Positions 23,863-34,959 of a DNA stretch of 64,000 nt are shown here, one piece after another (within the stretch, counting starts at the first letter, position 1; every line of letters starts with the position of its first letter). The notes under the pieces were generated by a model. That model had not been told where the DNA came from. It made no database searches and saw nothing but the letters and a program-made list of their open reading frames with translations. The position numbers were made by a program, and so were the translations under genes. Location of the stretch: contig WMCF01000015.1 in the NCBI GenBank assembly GCA_009792885.1, positions 16,308,813-16,372,812 on the forward strand, given 5' to 3'. Origin of the DNA: Eremophila alpestris peregrina (Eukaryota; Chordata; Aves; Passeriformes; Alaudidae).

Positions 23863-26800
23863 CTGTGGGTATAACAGGAACTTTTATTAGTTACTTCTTT
23901 CTCTACAGCTCCCATGATGCGTGCAGGGATTTTAGAGAGCAAAGCAAACTTTTTTTCCCAAAACTGAAAACCACAGGGGCGGGAGGCTGTGGTAGAAGCT
24001 AAAGAGGAGAAAAATGTGAGAAACATCCTGGCATTTGAACTATTCTGGCAACCTGAAGCATGAACATCAGCTACCAGAGAAACACAGTTTAAATGCTGTG
24101 CTGTGACAGCAGCACTGCACTCCCACACCAGTTCTCCCCAAGCTACAGCCTGAGCTGCTGGGGACAACCACAAACAGAACCCAAGGCTGGATTTGCAGGG
24201 ATGCTCTGCAGTGCCAACACAGCCAGCTAACACTTCACTCTGCTCATTCAGTTGCCAGAAGAAACACAAATCTCACTGCTGTCTGGGTATGCAGAGAGAT
24301 GCATGAGGCTTAAAGATTCCCCATATCACTACTGGCATTGTGTTTGGAAACATTAGGTTTGGAAAACATTTTGCCATTATGTTTCCATACCCTGAGGAAA
24401 TCTCCCTCCTGCTTCCAAATGCAAACCATACTGAAAGGTAGTAGGTCCAACTGTGGCATTAACCACAGTATTCCTTGCTTCCTATAATTGCAGTTTTGCT
24501 CTTCGGCCAGTCCCTGAGTAATGTGATGAGTAAGTGAAATAAATTTATCTCTTTTTCCCCAATAAGAACTTTTCACTTTACAGCAGAGCACACATCAGGT
24601 TTTTACTGGTGTTTACTGATGCTTCTTGGACCTTGAACTCACAGTTTCTGTTTCACTCTCATGATGTTTACAGGATAAAACAGACCATATGTGGTGGGAA
24701 ATGTCCATCACACAGACACCATTTAAAGCCTTTGCAAAAAGCACAGCTTAATCAGTGGCTTTTTATTTTTTTTTAATGCCCTTCCTAAATTTGTTTAAAT
24801 GTCACAGGCTAAAGAGCTCGTACAAAATATGGTCATAATTTGTGTTAAACTTTTCTCCAACCAAGGGACACTGACTCTCAGGCCTAGTTTGGACTATTTA
24901 TGTTGCTGTGCTTAGAGAAACCATGTCACGCTGCCCTGAGCACGGATGGCATCAGGTTGTAAAGTCAATACTGTACTTGAGCAGAGTGACACCAATGAAG
25001 AGTTTTCTGTACAGAATTATTAATTCCTCCATTGTTTATACCATGAAGGAAAAACGGAAAGGCTGACAATGTAACTTCTCAAAACACATTTAATGGCCTA
25101 ATTAAGTTATTTTCATACCTACCTGATGAGTCATCTTACTAGGTAAGCTTTATAGCTGGATAATAGACTACATTCTTGGCAGTAAAGATAACAAATATTA
25201 CTCTCTAAACTAAAAATAATGAACAGAAATAAGGAAATAGGAAAATTATTCCTTTCTCTTTAAAACATATGATGCAATTCCTCTTAAATATAATTTTGAA
25301 ATCTAATGGGAGCTCTCTCTTTTGCTTACCTCTTGCATCCCACTTGCATCTTTAAGTAAAGAAAATGCAAACAAAGCACAGGGAAGAAGCCCAGCACATA
25401 CAGGAATGGGATGCAACTCTGGATATGATGCAGAAGTTATCTGGCTGCCTTTCTGCTCCTGAACACTGTGGCGTGTGCAGGCTGCTGGGGAAAAAGCCCT
25501 AAGAGCCAGAGCAGGAAATGACCTTGATGTACATAGACGTTAAAAGCAAGAACAAGCCTTGTGAACTCAGTGATGCACCAGCCACAACAAAGCCACTAGA
25601 AAACACTGAATTCAGTCACAAACTCTTCATTAACAATGACAGAGCCTTTTCAAAAGGTTGAGTAAGAGCCACTCTCTGGTGACCTCGAACATGAGCAAGG
25701 TGTTGCAGTAGGAATTCCAGGGGACCAACAGAAAATCTCACTAAACAAAAATAAATTCCACTTTAAAAAAAAATCTGATTTAAGTGATTATATAACATAG
25801 TTTTCTTGTATCTTGTGCATCCCTCAGCAATTCTCCTGTGAGAAACCACCACCTCTAAGATAGTAGTAGAAAGAATAGCAAGCCAGGAGATCCTATTGCG
25901 CAATTCCTGCCCTCAAACTAGGCATTATATTTCTTCTTGTTAATTTTGCTATTCACTTTTCACACCCTCATACTACTGGGCAGCGCAGAAGAGAATGAGA
26001 CCTCATTACCCAAGCTACCCAGTAGTGTGTTAATGGTTAAAAGCAATAAGGAATGAAGAAATGCAGAAGTTTTCACTTTGTACAGAAAAGGCCTAAGGCA
26101 GACATAACATACCACATTGCAAAGTGTCTTAACAGGATCCTGCCTCCTATGAGGAGTATTTTTTAGTAAAATCAAGGATGCTCGCTCTCCTTCAGTCACC
26201 TGGCTGCCACATTCCTTGCTCCCTTTGTTTTCTAGAGAGCCAGCAGCTCTACTACCCCAACACAAGCTTGTGACACATCCGACTCGTGCCAGAAGGTCGA
26301 GTCACGCGCGATGTGTTTGTCCTTGTGCACGTGCCTCGCGGTCCCTGCTGACCCCGAGAGCCTGGGCTGTGTTTTCCAGAGCCAGCTCCCCAGACACGTG
26401 TGACTGGCCTCAGCCAGCCCCAACTGCTGGGTGCGGTTTCCTTCTCCCTGACGGGCACTTCTGGAAGGCAGGGAGCCAACGCAACACCCAGCAGAAGGAA
26501 ACTGCCATAATCGTCACATACTCACTAATGACAACAGCCTGCCCAGAAGACAGAGGTGTTATTAAGAGCACACAGTCCTGCAGTGGCACGTGCCTGTTTG
26601 AGACCTTGCTGGCAACTTAGACCTTGGAGGAGTTCTGGGTGAATAGCTAGAAAGGGTCAGAAACTGGAAGTGGAGGTCAGTGGAGTGCCACCCCTAGGAC
26701 TGCTATTGACCAAAGGGAGAAGAAAAAACCCAAATCGAAACAAATCAACAAAACCTAGACTTTGTATTATTCTTTTATAATACAAAGGCAGGATGAACAC

Positions 26801-28233
26801 TCCCTGCTCTTTGCCTTTAAGCCAGTGGACAAATCAGACCTCAGCTGCAACATTTTTCTGAAGAAATCTATCATCATGAGGGGTTTAGATTGAAATGGAC
26901 CTTAAGTATCACCTTGTTCCAAACCCCTTGCCATGGGCAGAGACACCTTCCACTACACCAGGTTACTCTAAGATCACTCACTAGACCAGGCTGGTCAGGA
27001 TCCCATCCAACCTGGCCTGGAACACTTAAAGGGATGGGACACCCACAACTTCCCGGAGCAAACTGTGCCAGTGCCTCAGCACTCTCATAGTAAAAGATTT
27101 CTTCCTAATATCTGATCACCCTTCCTATTTTTTCTAAGACCCCCTCTAAGTACTGAAGGGCTGTTATGAGGTCTCCCTGGAAGCCTTCTCCAAGCTGAAC
27201 AACCCCAGCTCTGTCTGTCTTCATAGGAGAGGTGCTTCATCCATCTGAACATCTTTGTGGCCCTAAATTAAGTCCTTAGATGCTACTAACACCCTTTACA
27301 AATAAAATCAAAATTATTTATCTCGCTATACCAAAGGCTGCTCCTGTCAATATTAGGCTTTAAACAGGAGGGGACTGTTCTGCTGGCTCAGCCAAAGGGC
27401 AAGGAGCCTGGCACATCTCATGGAGGCACACACAGCCCCAAGGCCAGGCCAGCTCCTCCCCCAGCCATCTCAGGGATATGTGCTGAACTCTCCCACTGAA
27501 CAGCTCCTTACCTACAGGCATACACTGCCCAGAGTCCCCTGACATTGCAAGGACAGAAGGCACCCTGCTCAAAGGGTGCTAGCAGCCCTCAGCCAGTCCT
27601 CTTCACAAACAACACATGGGATTATCCATATGGCTGAAAACTGGTGAAAAGTATAAAGAACTTGTTCTACATCAGATGGGGGTTTGTGTCTCCAAGACCT
27701 CACGTGCAGTTGGAAAGGGGAAAAGAAAAGACAGACCCACTCCAGAACAAGCCAATTTAGTCATAATAAACTGGATGATAATGCCCTGCCTCCAAAACCC
27801 CAGAATCCAAGGACTCCCTCTCCTCCAGCTCCTGCCAAACATAACATGACCCTACACACACCAATGAATCAGTACCCAATGTCCAGATCCATGCTATCTG
27901 CTATTGGAAAAAGGGTAACAGTGAAGACAAGATAAAGGTGGTAGAAAGCTCATCAATGGGCATTCTACATTTCTCACAGCCCACCAACTTTTACCAACAG
28001 TTGTATATTACAGAAGCATTTCTGCATCCTGAAAGACGCCTATTGCAAAAGTCCGAGCATCTCCCATTTTACCAAGTCCAGCCTCTGGTTCTTCTTGGTT
28101 TTTAAGCTCTTTCTCCCCTCTCTCCTATTCTAAATGACAGCATCTGTCTTATTTACTATCACCATAAATAAGGCCCACTTCAATTACAGTTCTTTCCAGA
28201 GATCTTACAACAAAAATGCAGCTGTAAAGTTAC
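23863..28233 (-). other. RUBCNL intron 3, longest intron
   Basis: About 4.4 kb holding the CR1 fragment at 26880-27275 and a small CpG-containing patch (26280-26480). It also has an inverted repeat with 9-bp perfect arms at 25972-25980 and 26018-26026. Open frames here, for example 26216-26620, have no family similarity. Confidence 0.7.
26880..27275 (-). mobile_element. CR1 LINE 3' fragment, intron 3 of RUBCNL
   Basis: This is the reverse complement of a CR1 tail. Recognisable phrases are CACCTTCCACTACACCAGGT, ATCCCATCCAACCTGGCCTG, TTTCTTCCTAATATCTGATC and TCTTCATAGGAGAGGTGCTT. The internal segment is partly duplicated or rearranged near 26960-27000. It is a decayed, 5'-truncated, noncoding copy. 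Confidence 0.85.
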
Positions 28234-28893
28234 CTGTTGGATTGACAGGCTCTGACTGGGAAAGGCCACTGGGAGAATCACTGTTGCTGAGAGGTGCAGG
28301 CTCCATGGCACAAGGGTATTTCACCAGATCTGCTTTACCAACAGTTGTGTCTGAAAGCAACCTTGGAAAATCCAATTCTCTTTCAGAGGAGGTAGAAGAT
28401 TCTTTGCCAGAATGTACAACAGCGGATGTGACGGTGCCTCCTGTTAACGTCACCTGGGTGAAGCAGTCACGCTTCAGAGGGGACATGCTTGAAGGAGAGC
28501 AACCATTCAAGGAGGAAGCAGCAGGATCTCCACCAGTGTAACGGGGACAAGGGAAAGTATCCAGCGATGGTTTGGGGGAATCACAGTCTGTGTTGTCCCA
28601 ACATGCCCGGGGCCTTGTAAACCGAATGTCTGTTTGCGTACAGGCCGCACTGTGATGTGCACAATCACTGTCACTGTCATCGTGGCTGTCCCCAGTGCTG
28701 CTTTCTTCCCACTGTTCCACATCACTGTCCGGGTGCTCAGCTCCCTGCATTGTGCTCTGCTGCAACACCAAAGAGGGCTTCAAACCAGATGCATTTAAAA
28801 CAGACACGAGAATGTCTTTGATAGCTTCAGCACTGCCTGGGTATGATCCAAAACTTCCAGCATGTCCAATCACTGCTGGCCTTGAAGATTCAT
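28234..28893 (-). CDS. RUBCNL: RUBCNL coding exon 3 (large, disordered region)
   Basis: At 660 nt this is the largest exon, encoding residues 61-280. The acceptor is GAGCAG|ATGAATC and the donor is ACAG|GTAACT. The product is low in hydrophobics and rich in Ser, Asp and Glu. It has an acidic stretch (DSDVEQWEESSTGD, then DDSDSD) and several Ser-Pro or Pro-Ser motifs, including SPSSMSPLKRD, so it is likely a disordered regulatory region. The segment DIRFTRPRACW matches the position of the conserved DIRLMRHKAVW-like motif of the mammalian N-terminus. In Pacer family members this half carries phospho-regulation by mTORC1 (established knowledge). I cannot assign the exact residue here. Confidence 0.93.
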
Positions 28894-29601
28894 CTGCTCA
28901 GAAAATAGAAGAAAACAAGAGGTTAGGAAACAATACTAAGAAAAGGTTAATATATAACATAAATAAAATTTACAGTATGTTTTACACAGATGAGAAGACA
29001 GGAAACAGCTGAATGCATTCACCACTTGCTGCTGTCTCTTCCTGCAAGAAAGCTCTTGCTTTCTGCACTCAGGAAGCAATTCTGTCATTGATAAAGGCTA
29101 AGTAGCAAACCAACAGTAAAGTATTCTGCTGCTATCCAAACACAATTAGCTAAGACTTTAATGGTGACTGATTATCCATGTGCTCAAAAACATCACTGTT
29201 CCTCAAAACAGGATAACAAAACTATTACTGATACAGGTACTGATCCTTTTGCCAGTAGAAGAGAATTACATTATAGTAAGTCATATGGAAGATCAATAGA
29301 GCAGAAAGAGTAACAAAAAACACGCTCAGTAATGCAAGGTCAAGGTGCTTGTGTGTTTCACTTCAGAGTGGAAACAGCTAAAGTAAACTTCAGTCCATTA
29401 CTCATGGGGTGGCAACACTTAGACAAAACCATAACAAACTTAGCTCTGTCACAGCAAGATCATTATAATGCCTTTGAAAGAACGAAAAGCACTGCCAAGG
29501 TCCTATGTGCTCTGCTGCAAAACTGTAGTTCGACAGAAAATGGAAAAACTGCTTTTACTGGCAGATATAGCAACATTAGCAGGACACAGAAGCATGCTGT
29601 G

Positions 29602-29634
29602 TCTTTAAAGGCTACAAGCAGTAGCCTTTAAAGA
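29602..29634. repeat. Perfect 14-bp inverted repeat, 5-nt loop
   Basis: The arm TCTTTAAAGGCTAC at 29602-29615 and its exact reverse complement at 29621-29634 are separated by AAGCA. It lies in intron 2 of RUBCNL and would form a 33-nt hairpin in the pre-mRNA. It is too short for a typical miRNA precursor. Confidence 0.9.
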
Positions 29635-30544
29635 ATAAACTGAAGTCCTATGCCTTGAACAAAACAAACAGAAAACCCCAGAAACAAACAAACAAAAAAG
29701 CCTCAGAGGAACTGCCATAATCCAAGTAATTGAGAGATTAGACACAAAGTCTGTGTTCAAGAAGAAACCATTGACCACATGAATATAGTGAAGTTAATAA
29801 CTCCTTGAGGGAAGATAAGGTGGTTGTAAAATTCTAAGAATAGATACAATCAAGAAGAATCATTTCCAGGACAAAGAACTCCTAGTTAGGACCACAAGGA
29901 TTGTTAAACACTGCTGGTGAAAAAAGCAGCCAGTCTTACAAACTCCAGACTTTGCCCAGAGGTTGTTCTCCTTGGACATATCTCATTGGAAAGCAGTATA
30001 CTCCTCCATTAGTCTCTCACCTGGAAGCCTGCATGCACGCAAACATGATAAGAAAGTTTACTAATGAAGGGATCAAAACCAAAACAAAAAAATCCCATGT
30101 ATTTTGGAACAGCAAGTCCATATAAAGACCAGTGCTCATCAAGAAAAAGCTGGAAAAAAGTGAGAATATCACACATAACTGCAAAAGCTGCTAGCAAAGC
30201 TGTCCTAGTAAAGCCAGGCCAAAATCAGCCAGCGTATGCCAGCAATAGGGATCAGTCACCTGCCACTCACCAGGACAAAGCTTTTACAGAAATAGCAGCA
30301 AGACTTCACATTTTACTGGCTGCACTTGTACACAAACATCCTGCCAATGCAGACAGCCATGGCAATAAAAGGATAGGAATGGGAAAATTAAAACTAGATG
30401 ACTTTCAAACAAATATATTTCAAACCTTTCAGGGAAAGAAAGGTATTTTGGTAACTACTGACATTTCAGTTGCACAGCAATACCTCCATTTGGGCTGCAA
30501 ACATCATCTTCTCTGTACAAAATATTTAGTGTTATAATCAAAAA

Positions 30545-30720
30545 ATTATAAAATTGTATGGGTTGAAAGGGGCCTGAAAGATCATCTAGTCTCAACCCCC
30601 CTGCTGTAGGTGGGGACACCTTCCACTAGACCAGGTTGCTCAGAGTCCCATCCAACCTCACCTTGAACACTTAGAGGGATAGGGCATCCACAATTTTTCT
30701 GGGCAACCTGATGCACCCTC
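30545..30720 (-). mobile_element. CR1 LINE 3' fragment, intron 2 of RUBCNL
   Basis: This is a short 5'-truncated CR1 tail in antisense. It reads GGTTGAAAGGGGCCTGAAAG, CACCTTCCACTAGACCAGGT, CCCATCCAACCT and GGGCATCCACAA. The remainder is ordinary intron. Confidence 0.85.
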
Positions 30721-30949
30721 ACATGCAAATGTCAACATTAACTGAACCAGCCAAACTACCATTAAAAGGCAAAAAACACCCATACTTGCAAATTGCAAAA
30801 TGTATTTTGATGTTTTACCACCCTCAAAGCCAATAAGCAAGGAACTCCCTTCAAACAAACCAGACTTGAAACACCAATAGCTTTTGCTAGCACTACGAGC
30901 ACCAGCAAAATTCCTCAGAGGGAAGCAATTTGGAACAAACTGGCATTAC

Positions 30950-31058
30950 CTGAGAGAACAGAGATTTGAGGTGTTGGAGCAAGGCAGCTAATCCTCACTG
31001 AGGAATTTGAAGAACACGCTGAGTCAGTGAACGCCACTTTCAGGCTTTCGTGGTTTAA
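30950..31058 (-). CDS. RUBCNL: RUBCNL coding exon 2
   Basis: This encodes residues 25-60, starting LNHESLKVAFTDS and ending ISVLS, plus one base. The acceptor is TTGTAG|TTAAAC and the donor is TCAG|GTAATG. The length of 109 nt keeps the frame into exon 3, where G + AT makes Asp61. The segment is Ser-rich with no recognised domain. Confidence comes from exact phase matching on both sides rather than from sequence similarity. Confidence 0.8.
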
Positions 31059-33174
31059 CTACAATGAGAACAGAGAGGCAGACAATTTGGTTATAAGATA
31101 ACAGCACTCTGCAAATGATACCCTCAGTCTCACAGTCATCCCAGCAGGAAGTACACTTTTCTGAGGCCTGCCAACAGTCACCTAACCACTGCCTACATTT
31201 CTGGCTGCCTGAAAATCTCCCCAGAAGCATGCACTGTCTGGGGAGCACAGGCATCTCAGCTCTGCATCTCACATTTCACTCCAGAAGGCAGGTGACCAAA
31301 AGAAATTCTCCACAGCAGGAGGATTAATCGTGCATAAGGCACAAATGAGACAAAATGCTGAAAAGGATGCATGTGTATCTACCAAAACAACAGCAATGGA
31401 GGGGAAATTAATTCAACGAACCACCAATCGGTGTGGAAGCATGGATCTATTTATATGTATACAGGTTATAACCTACATCTATGATGATCCAACTCCACAG
31501 ATATCTGACGCATGTGCTGCTTGATCTCCCAGCTCTAACAACTAGGAGCAAGTGTGGTCATGTCACCTAATTTGATAGAACACAGTACATGTGGTTCATA
31601 TCAGCAACGTGACTGACCCAGCTAAATGCAGGAGGTGACACAGATAGATAATACTCGACCTGGCACAGGAGCCTGCCAGTATAAGCTGACAAGATTTTTG
31701 AGTGCATTTGGACTGCCTGAGCAGATCAGCACTTCTTTTTGCAGTCATGATGCTTCCAATTCAGTATTTCTACCCTCAAAGCTGGATTTACCATACTGTC
31801 AAACCAGTGTAAGCTGAACCATGGAAGCAATTTAGTGCAGATACTCAGGGACTAATTCCAACAAGAGATATGATACACTCAGGACAGCAAAGCAACAGGT
31901 ATCCTCCCTAAGCTCCTAAATTCCTTTTGAGGACCTAAAAGTTGTCCCCCCACCTCTCTACTGCTTGAAGTATGTCCTGGACCTGCAGAGCACATCACAG
32001 AAACCAGGGAAATGAAAGGGATGCCCTGCTCCCACATGCACATCGTTAAAAGGCCCTTAACCAAGGTTTTGTGCCTTGCCCCAGCAGTGAGAATGTCTGC
32101 ATGACCAGGACTCCTCTCACCCTCCCCTGAACTCACTGACAGGAGGGAGTTAAAGGTGTGCTGTCCTCAGCCACCCCGGGTTCTTGACCTCTACACTTCC
32201 TACGTGGAAGAGCGAGGTGACTCTGAGTGCAGCTCTTGTCCATATACCCTTCAGACTCACGGAAAGCAGAAGAAATTAAAACCCACAGAGAATTTCCCTT
32301 TTAACGGAAGAATAACGTTTCAAGCCAAAAACAGTATTGTTAATTTAAAATATTTATCATTGGATTATGCCAGTGCTTAGAAAGAATATTCTTTTCAGTA
32401 TCTGTTAGTGTTTTCTATTTTTTTTTCCCCCTCTGCACTTTAGAGAAACTGGTGTGTAGGCAGGCTTTATCCATATAAATATTATATGGTCAATATCAGT
32501 GGACAAAGTAGGAACTATTTTGAAATTATTTTATTAAAATTTTTTAAATTGTTTTCAATACAATTAACAAACTCTCGGCGATTAACAGATTCTACCTCCT
32601 AGGATGCAAGTACCCCAACTGCCCAGCAAGATAAATACAAGTACTTTATCAGTAAGCATAGCTGTTACGGGTGCTGAGTTTTAAACTTTTATCTTTTTTT
32701 TTTTTTAAACAATGCTCCCATCTCTCGGTGCTTATCAGAATGGTCTGAGAGTTAAGGTAGATTTCCATTTACTTTCAAGATGCTACGATTTCAACTACAT
32801 CATGGGGGGGAAGCCACATAACTGTCCCCTCCAACAACCAAAAAAAAAAAAAAGCGCGATTAAAGAGCAGTGATAAAGAAATACAACAACAACAGAAGCA
32901 CATGGAATGGAAAGCACAACAGACTGCCATAAAAAAAAAAAAAAAAAAACCAAAAAAAAAGACAATTTGACATCTTCCTACTGTAAAAAAGTCTGCCTTT
33001 TCCTCCCCCACCTCCAAAATCGGGACTGTGTTTCCCAAGTTAACTCCATCAGTATTTCAGCATTTAAAAATAATTTCTTATGTCCACTGACAACTAAAAG
33101 CTGGTTTTTGAACCAAGACGCCCCCAAGCTAACGAGCACAGTGAGCCACCATTCAGAGGTCTCCCTTGCCTCAC
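31059..33174 (-). other. RUBCNL intron 1 of the coding region
   Basis: This holds A19 (32931-32949) with a second A run just after it, a T-run near 32693-32705, and AT-rich sequence at 32500-32560. I see no exon or recognised mobile element. Confidence 0.7.
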
Positions 33175-33246
33175 CTTCTCAGAGCAGGGGTGCTTGAAAA
33201 CTTCCGTTCCGCTGAAGCTGGCGAGGGCTACTGCATGGAGAGACAT
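33175..33246 (-). CDS. RUBCNL: RUBCNL coding exon 1 (start codon)
   Basis: This encodes residues 1-24, beginning MSLHAVALASF and ending in SEK, followed by donor GAGAAG|GTGAGG in phase 0. The exon itself starts at 33282 after acceptor TTCCAG, leaving 36 nt of 5' UTR. I chose ATG 33244-33246 because it is the first in-frame Met. The frame is open back to the acceptor. If the likely upstream exon ending at 33872 is joined, an in-frame TAG lies upstream with no new ATG between. The Met has A at -3. The N-terminus does not resemble the human N-terminus as I remember it, so the exact start is less certain than the rest of the protein. Confidence 0.75.
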
Positions 33247-33579
33247 GATGGGAAAGCTTTCATTTTTTGGTGTTGTTAAGTACTGGAAGAAACAGAGAGA
33301 GAATTACAGTCACCACCAGGTTATCCGCGCTTCTCCATCTGTTTTGCAGACTCTACAGTTAATATTCTGAACTGTTTTCCGTCCCGACTTGGCATGCCTA
33401 TAGAAGCTTACCGAAAAGCACAGCTCAGCAGCAATGGAAATACGCTTTAAAAAGCGCCCAACTCAGAGACGGGCGGTTGGTTGTTTGCCTGGTTTTTTAA
33501 GTAACACAACAGGAACGCCCTCCGCGTGCATAAGAGGAAGATTATTGATCTGTGGTACCTCAGAGTTTGCTGCAAAAGG

Positions 33580-34030
33580 AGGAAGAGGGAGCGGAGCGTG
33601 CAGCGGCGAAGCCCCCACGCTCTGGCTCTGCAGCAGAGGCTGCTCCCCCCACGCCGGGTGCCGAGCAGGGCAGGCAGCGGCGATGACAAACGCCGGCGAT
33701 GGCCCCGGGACGCCGCCAGCCCTGCTCACGGCAGGGCTCTGCTGCCAGCAGGGCTCGGCAAGCGCTGAACGCAGAGGGAGACCCCGGCACGCCCCGCCGG
33801 CCCAGGCAGGCGCCGTGCTCCCCGCCAGGCACCCACCGCCCTCCCGCCCGGCCGCGGATCCCCGCTCCCACCTGCGGCTGCCCCCGGCTGCCTCCCGGCC
33901 GCCGCGCCGATGAGACTGATGCCGCCTCCTACCCGCTCCACGTCCCTCCCTCTGTCTCTCGGCCCGCCTACCCTCCCTCCCGAGGCGGGGCCCGAACCAA
34001 CCCAAACAACAGGAAAGCGCTGCCGAGGAT
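33580..34030. promoter_or_regulatory. CpG island, RUBCNL promoter
   Basis: About 450 bp are densely GC- and CpG-rich, unlike the AT-rich flanks, directly 5' of the first coding exon. A GC box (AGGCGGGGCC) lies at about 33983-33992. Both strands are accidentally open for long stretches because of the composition. No TATA box is evident, as expected for a CpG-island promoter. Confidence 0.75.
33872..34010 (-). other. RUBCNL: Probable noncoding first exon of RUBCNL
   Basis: Within the CpG island the best minus-strand donor is CCGCAG|GTGGGA, with the last exonic base at 33872. It would splice to the acceptor before 33282. The reading frame that would continue into the coding exon has a TAG at about 33930 and no ATG after it, so this exon would be untranslated. 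Weaker alternative donors exist, for example GAG|GTACCA near 33553. The transcription start is not visible. Confidence 0.35.
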
Positions 34031-34050
34031 AGCGCGGGACTGAGCGCTTG

Positions 34051-34123
34051 TGTGGTTTGGAGAAAAAGAGGGTGAGGGCCGCCGACCTCATCACTCTTTG
34101 CAGCTTCCTGAGGAGGGGAAGTG
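34051..34123. promoter_or_regulatory. Possible RUNX and PU.1-like sites upstream of RUBCNL
   Basis: TGTGGTTT at 34051-34058 matches the RUNX consensus. GAGGGGAAGTGG at about 34113-34124 resembles a PU.1/ETS site. Both lie just upstream of the CpG island relative to the minus-strand gene. Such short motifs occur by chance, so binding is only a guess, though it would suit lymphoid expression. Confidence 0.25.
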
Positions 34124-34239
34124 GAGAGGGAGGGGTTGAGCTCTTCTCGCTGGTACCCAGCGACAGGACGTGTGGGAGTGGTCCTAACCTGCTCCTTAAG
34201 TTTACACTGGGCGCTGGGAACAGGTTCTTTGCCGAGAGG

Positions 34240-34385
34240 AGCGGCGTTCCCCAAGGCTGTCCGTGTTGGAGAAGCATTTGGACAACGACCTTATCAACAT
34301 GCTTTAACTTAGTCAGTCCTCAATTACTCAGGAGGTTGGACTAAGTGACCATCGTAGGTCCCTCCCGAATGGAAGAGTCTGTCCT
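34240..34385 (+). mobile_element. CR1-like 3' end upstream of RUBCNL promoter
   Basis: CAACATGCTTTAACTTAGTC, then GAGGTTGGACTAAGTGACCA and TAGGTCCCTCCCGAATGG, match the terminal part of CR1-type LINEs in the sense orientation. It is diverged. It lies about 200 bp beyond the CpG island. Confidence 0.6.
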
Positions 34386-34959
34386 ACAACAAAACAAACC
34401 CAGGAGGAGTCAATTGGCAGTGAATGGAGGCTGTTCTCTCAGTCGAAGTGAGCTGGGGTGGGGTTCCAGGCAACATACGCCGACACAACTCAAGAATCAG
34501 CTGTGTCCGAGCACTTGCTATCAGCTGGCTGATAAGACATGACAGGTCCATTCTCACTAGGCTTTTGGGAAAGAATTGAGCCATCTGCCACGCTGATCTA
34601 GTCAGCTGCCCTAGCAGGCTCAAAACTAGCAGGCTGTAGTTCCTAGTAGCCAGTCTGAGCTAAAAATAGAGTGGAGGAATGCTGAGCTCTATTTTTGAAG
34701 CAAAAAATTGCTGATTGTCCATAAAATGCAAAAAAATATGTGCAGGAACTTAGGAAATTGCAAATCATGAGGAAGTAGGAAGGAGATAGAGTCCAGATTG
34801 TACCATGCAGAAATAAGTAGAAGCAGTAAATAGAATGCAAAACAGAACTGCAGCTGAAATTGTAGCTTTCAGATGTTCTGGGGTAATTGTCTCCTTTTTA
34901 AGCACAAATGATGACTTAGCCAGTAAATAGGACAGTGGAATCTTAGGTGGAGCTGCTGG

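Larger units (their letters stand above)
10810..34010 (-). other. RUBCNL: RUBCNL (Pacer) gene, whole locus
   Basis: This is a split gene with 15 coding exons. Joining them gives 2289 nt with no internal stop, coding for 762 residues (human protein about 660, from memory). Family knowledge: Pacer promotes autophagosome maturation. It binds the UVRAG-containing class III PI3-kinase complex, opposes Rubicon, and helps recruit HOPS to STX17-positive autophagosomes. Identification rests on near-identity to vertebrate RUBCNL at several points: ENAHFFVADMII followed by NILSQQQ, RDAVVAAQNF, YLGKYFCDCCH, IPARIL.KWDFKKYY, LKEFEQVP and GFICEFC. The N-terminal half is Ser/acidic and looks disordered, with no RUN domain seen. 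The C-terminal part (about residues 520-745) is the Rubicon-homology domain. Its candidate zinc ligands are C534, C537, C552, C560, C562/563, H564, C694, C697, C704, C707, C721, C724, C727, C730, H732, C735, C741 and C744. All are intact, so the gene appears functional. The outer limits given are approximate. Confidence 0.95.

Noticed and set aside
23748..24269. 173-codon minus-strand open frame
   Set aside because: It overlaps RUBCNL exon 4 in the wrong frame. The correct frame gives LPEDVEK with proper splice sites.
25981..26027. Candidate miRNA precursor in the intron 3 inverted repeat
   Set aside because: The paired arms are too short and interrupted for a typical precursor.
32775..33038. 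87-codon minus frame with Phe-rich runs that looks membrane-like
   Set aside because: The Phe tracts are translations of poly(A)/poly(T) runs inside intron 1.
33463..34254. 263-codon minus-strand open frame (and 159- and 183-codon frames) across the CpG island
   Set aside because: GC-rich DNA has few stop codons. The peptides are Arg/Gly/Pro/Ala low-complexity and do not join the RUBCNL frame at any usable donor.
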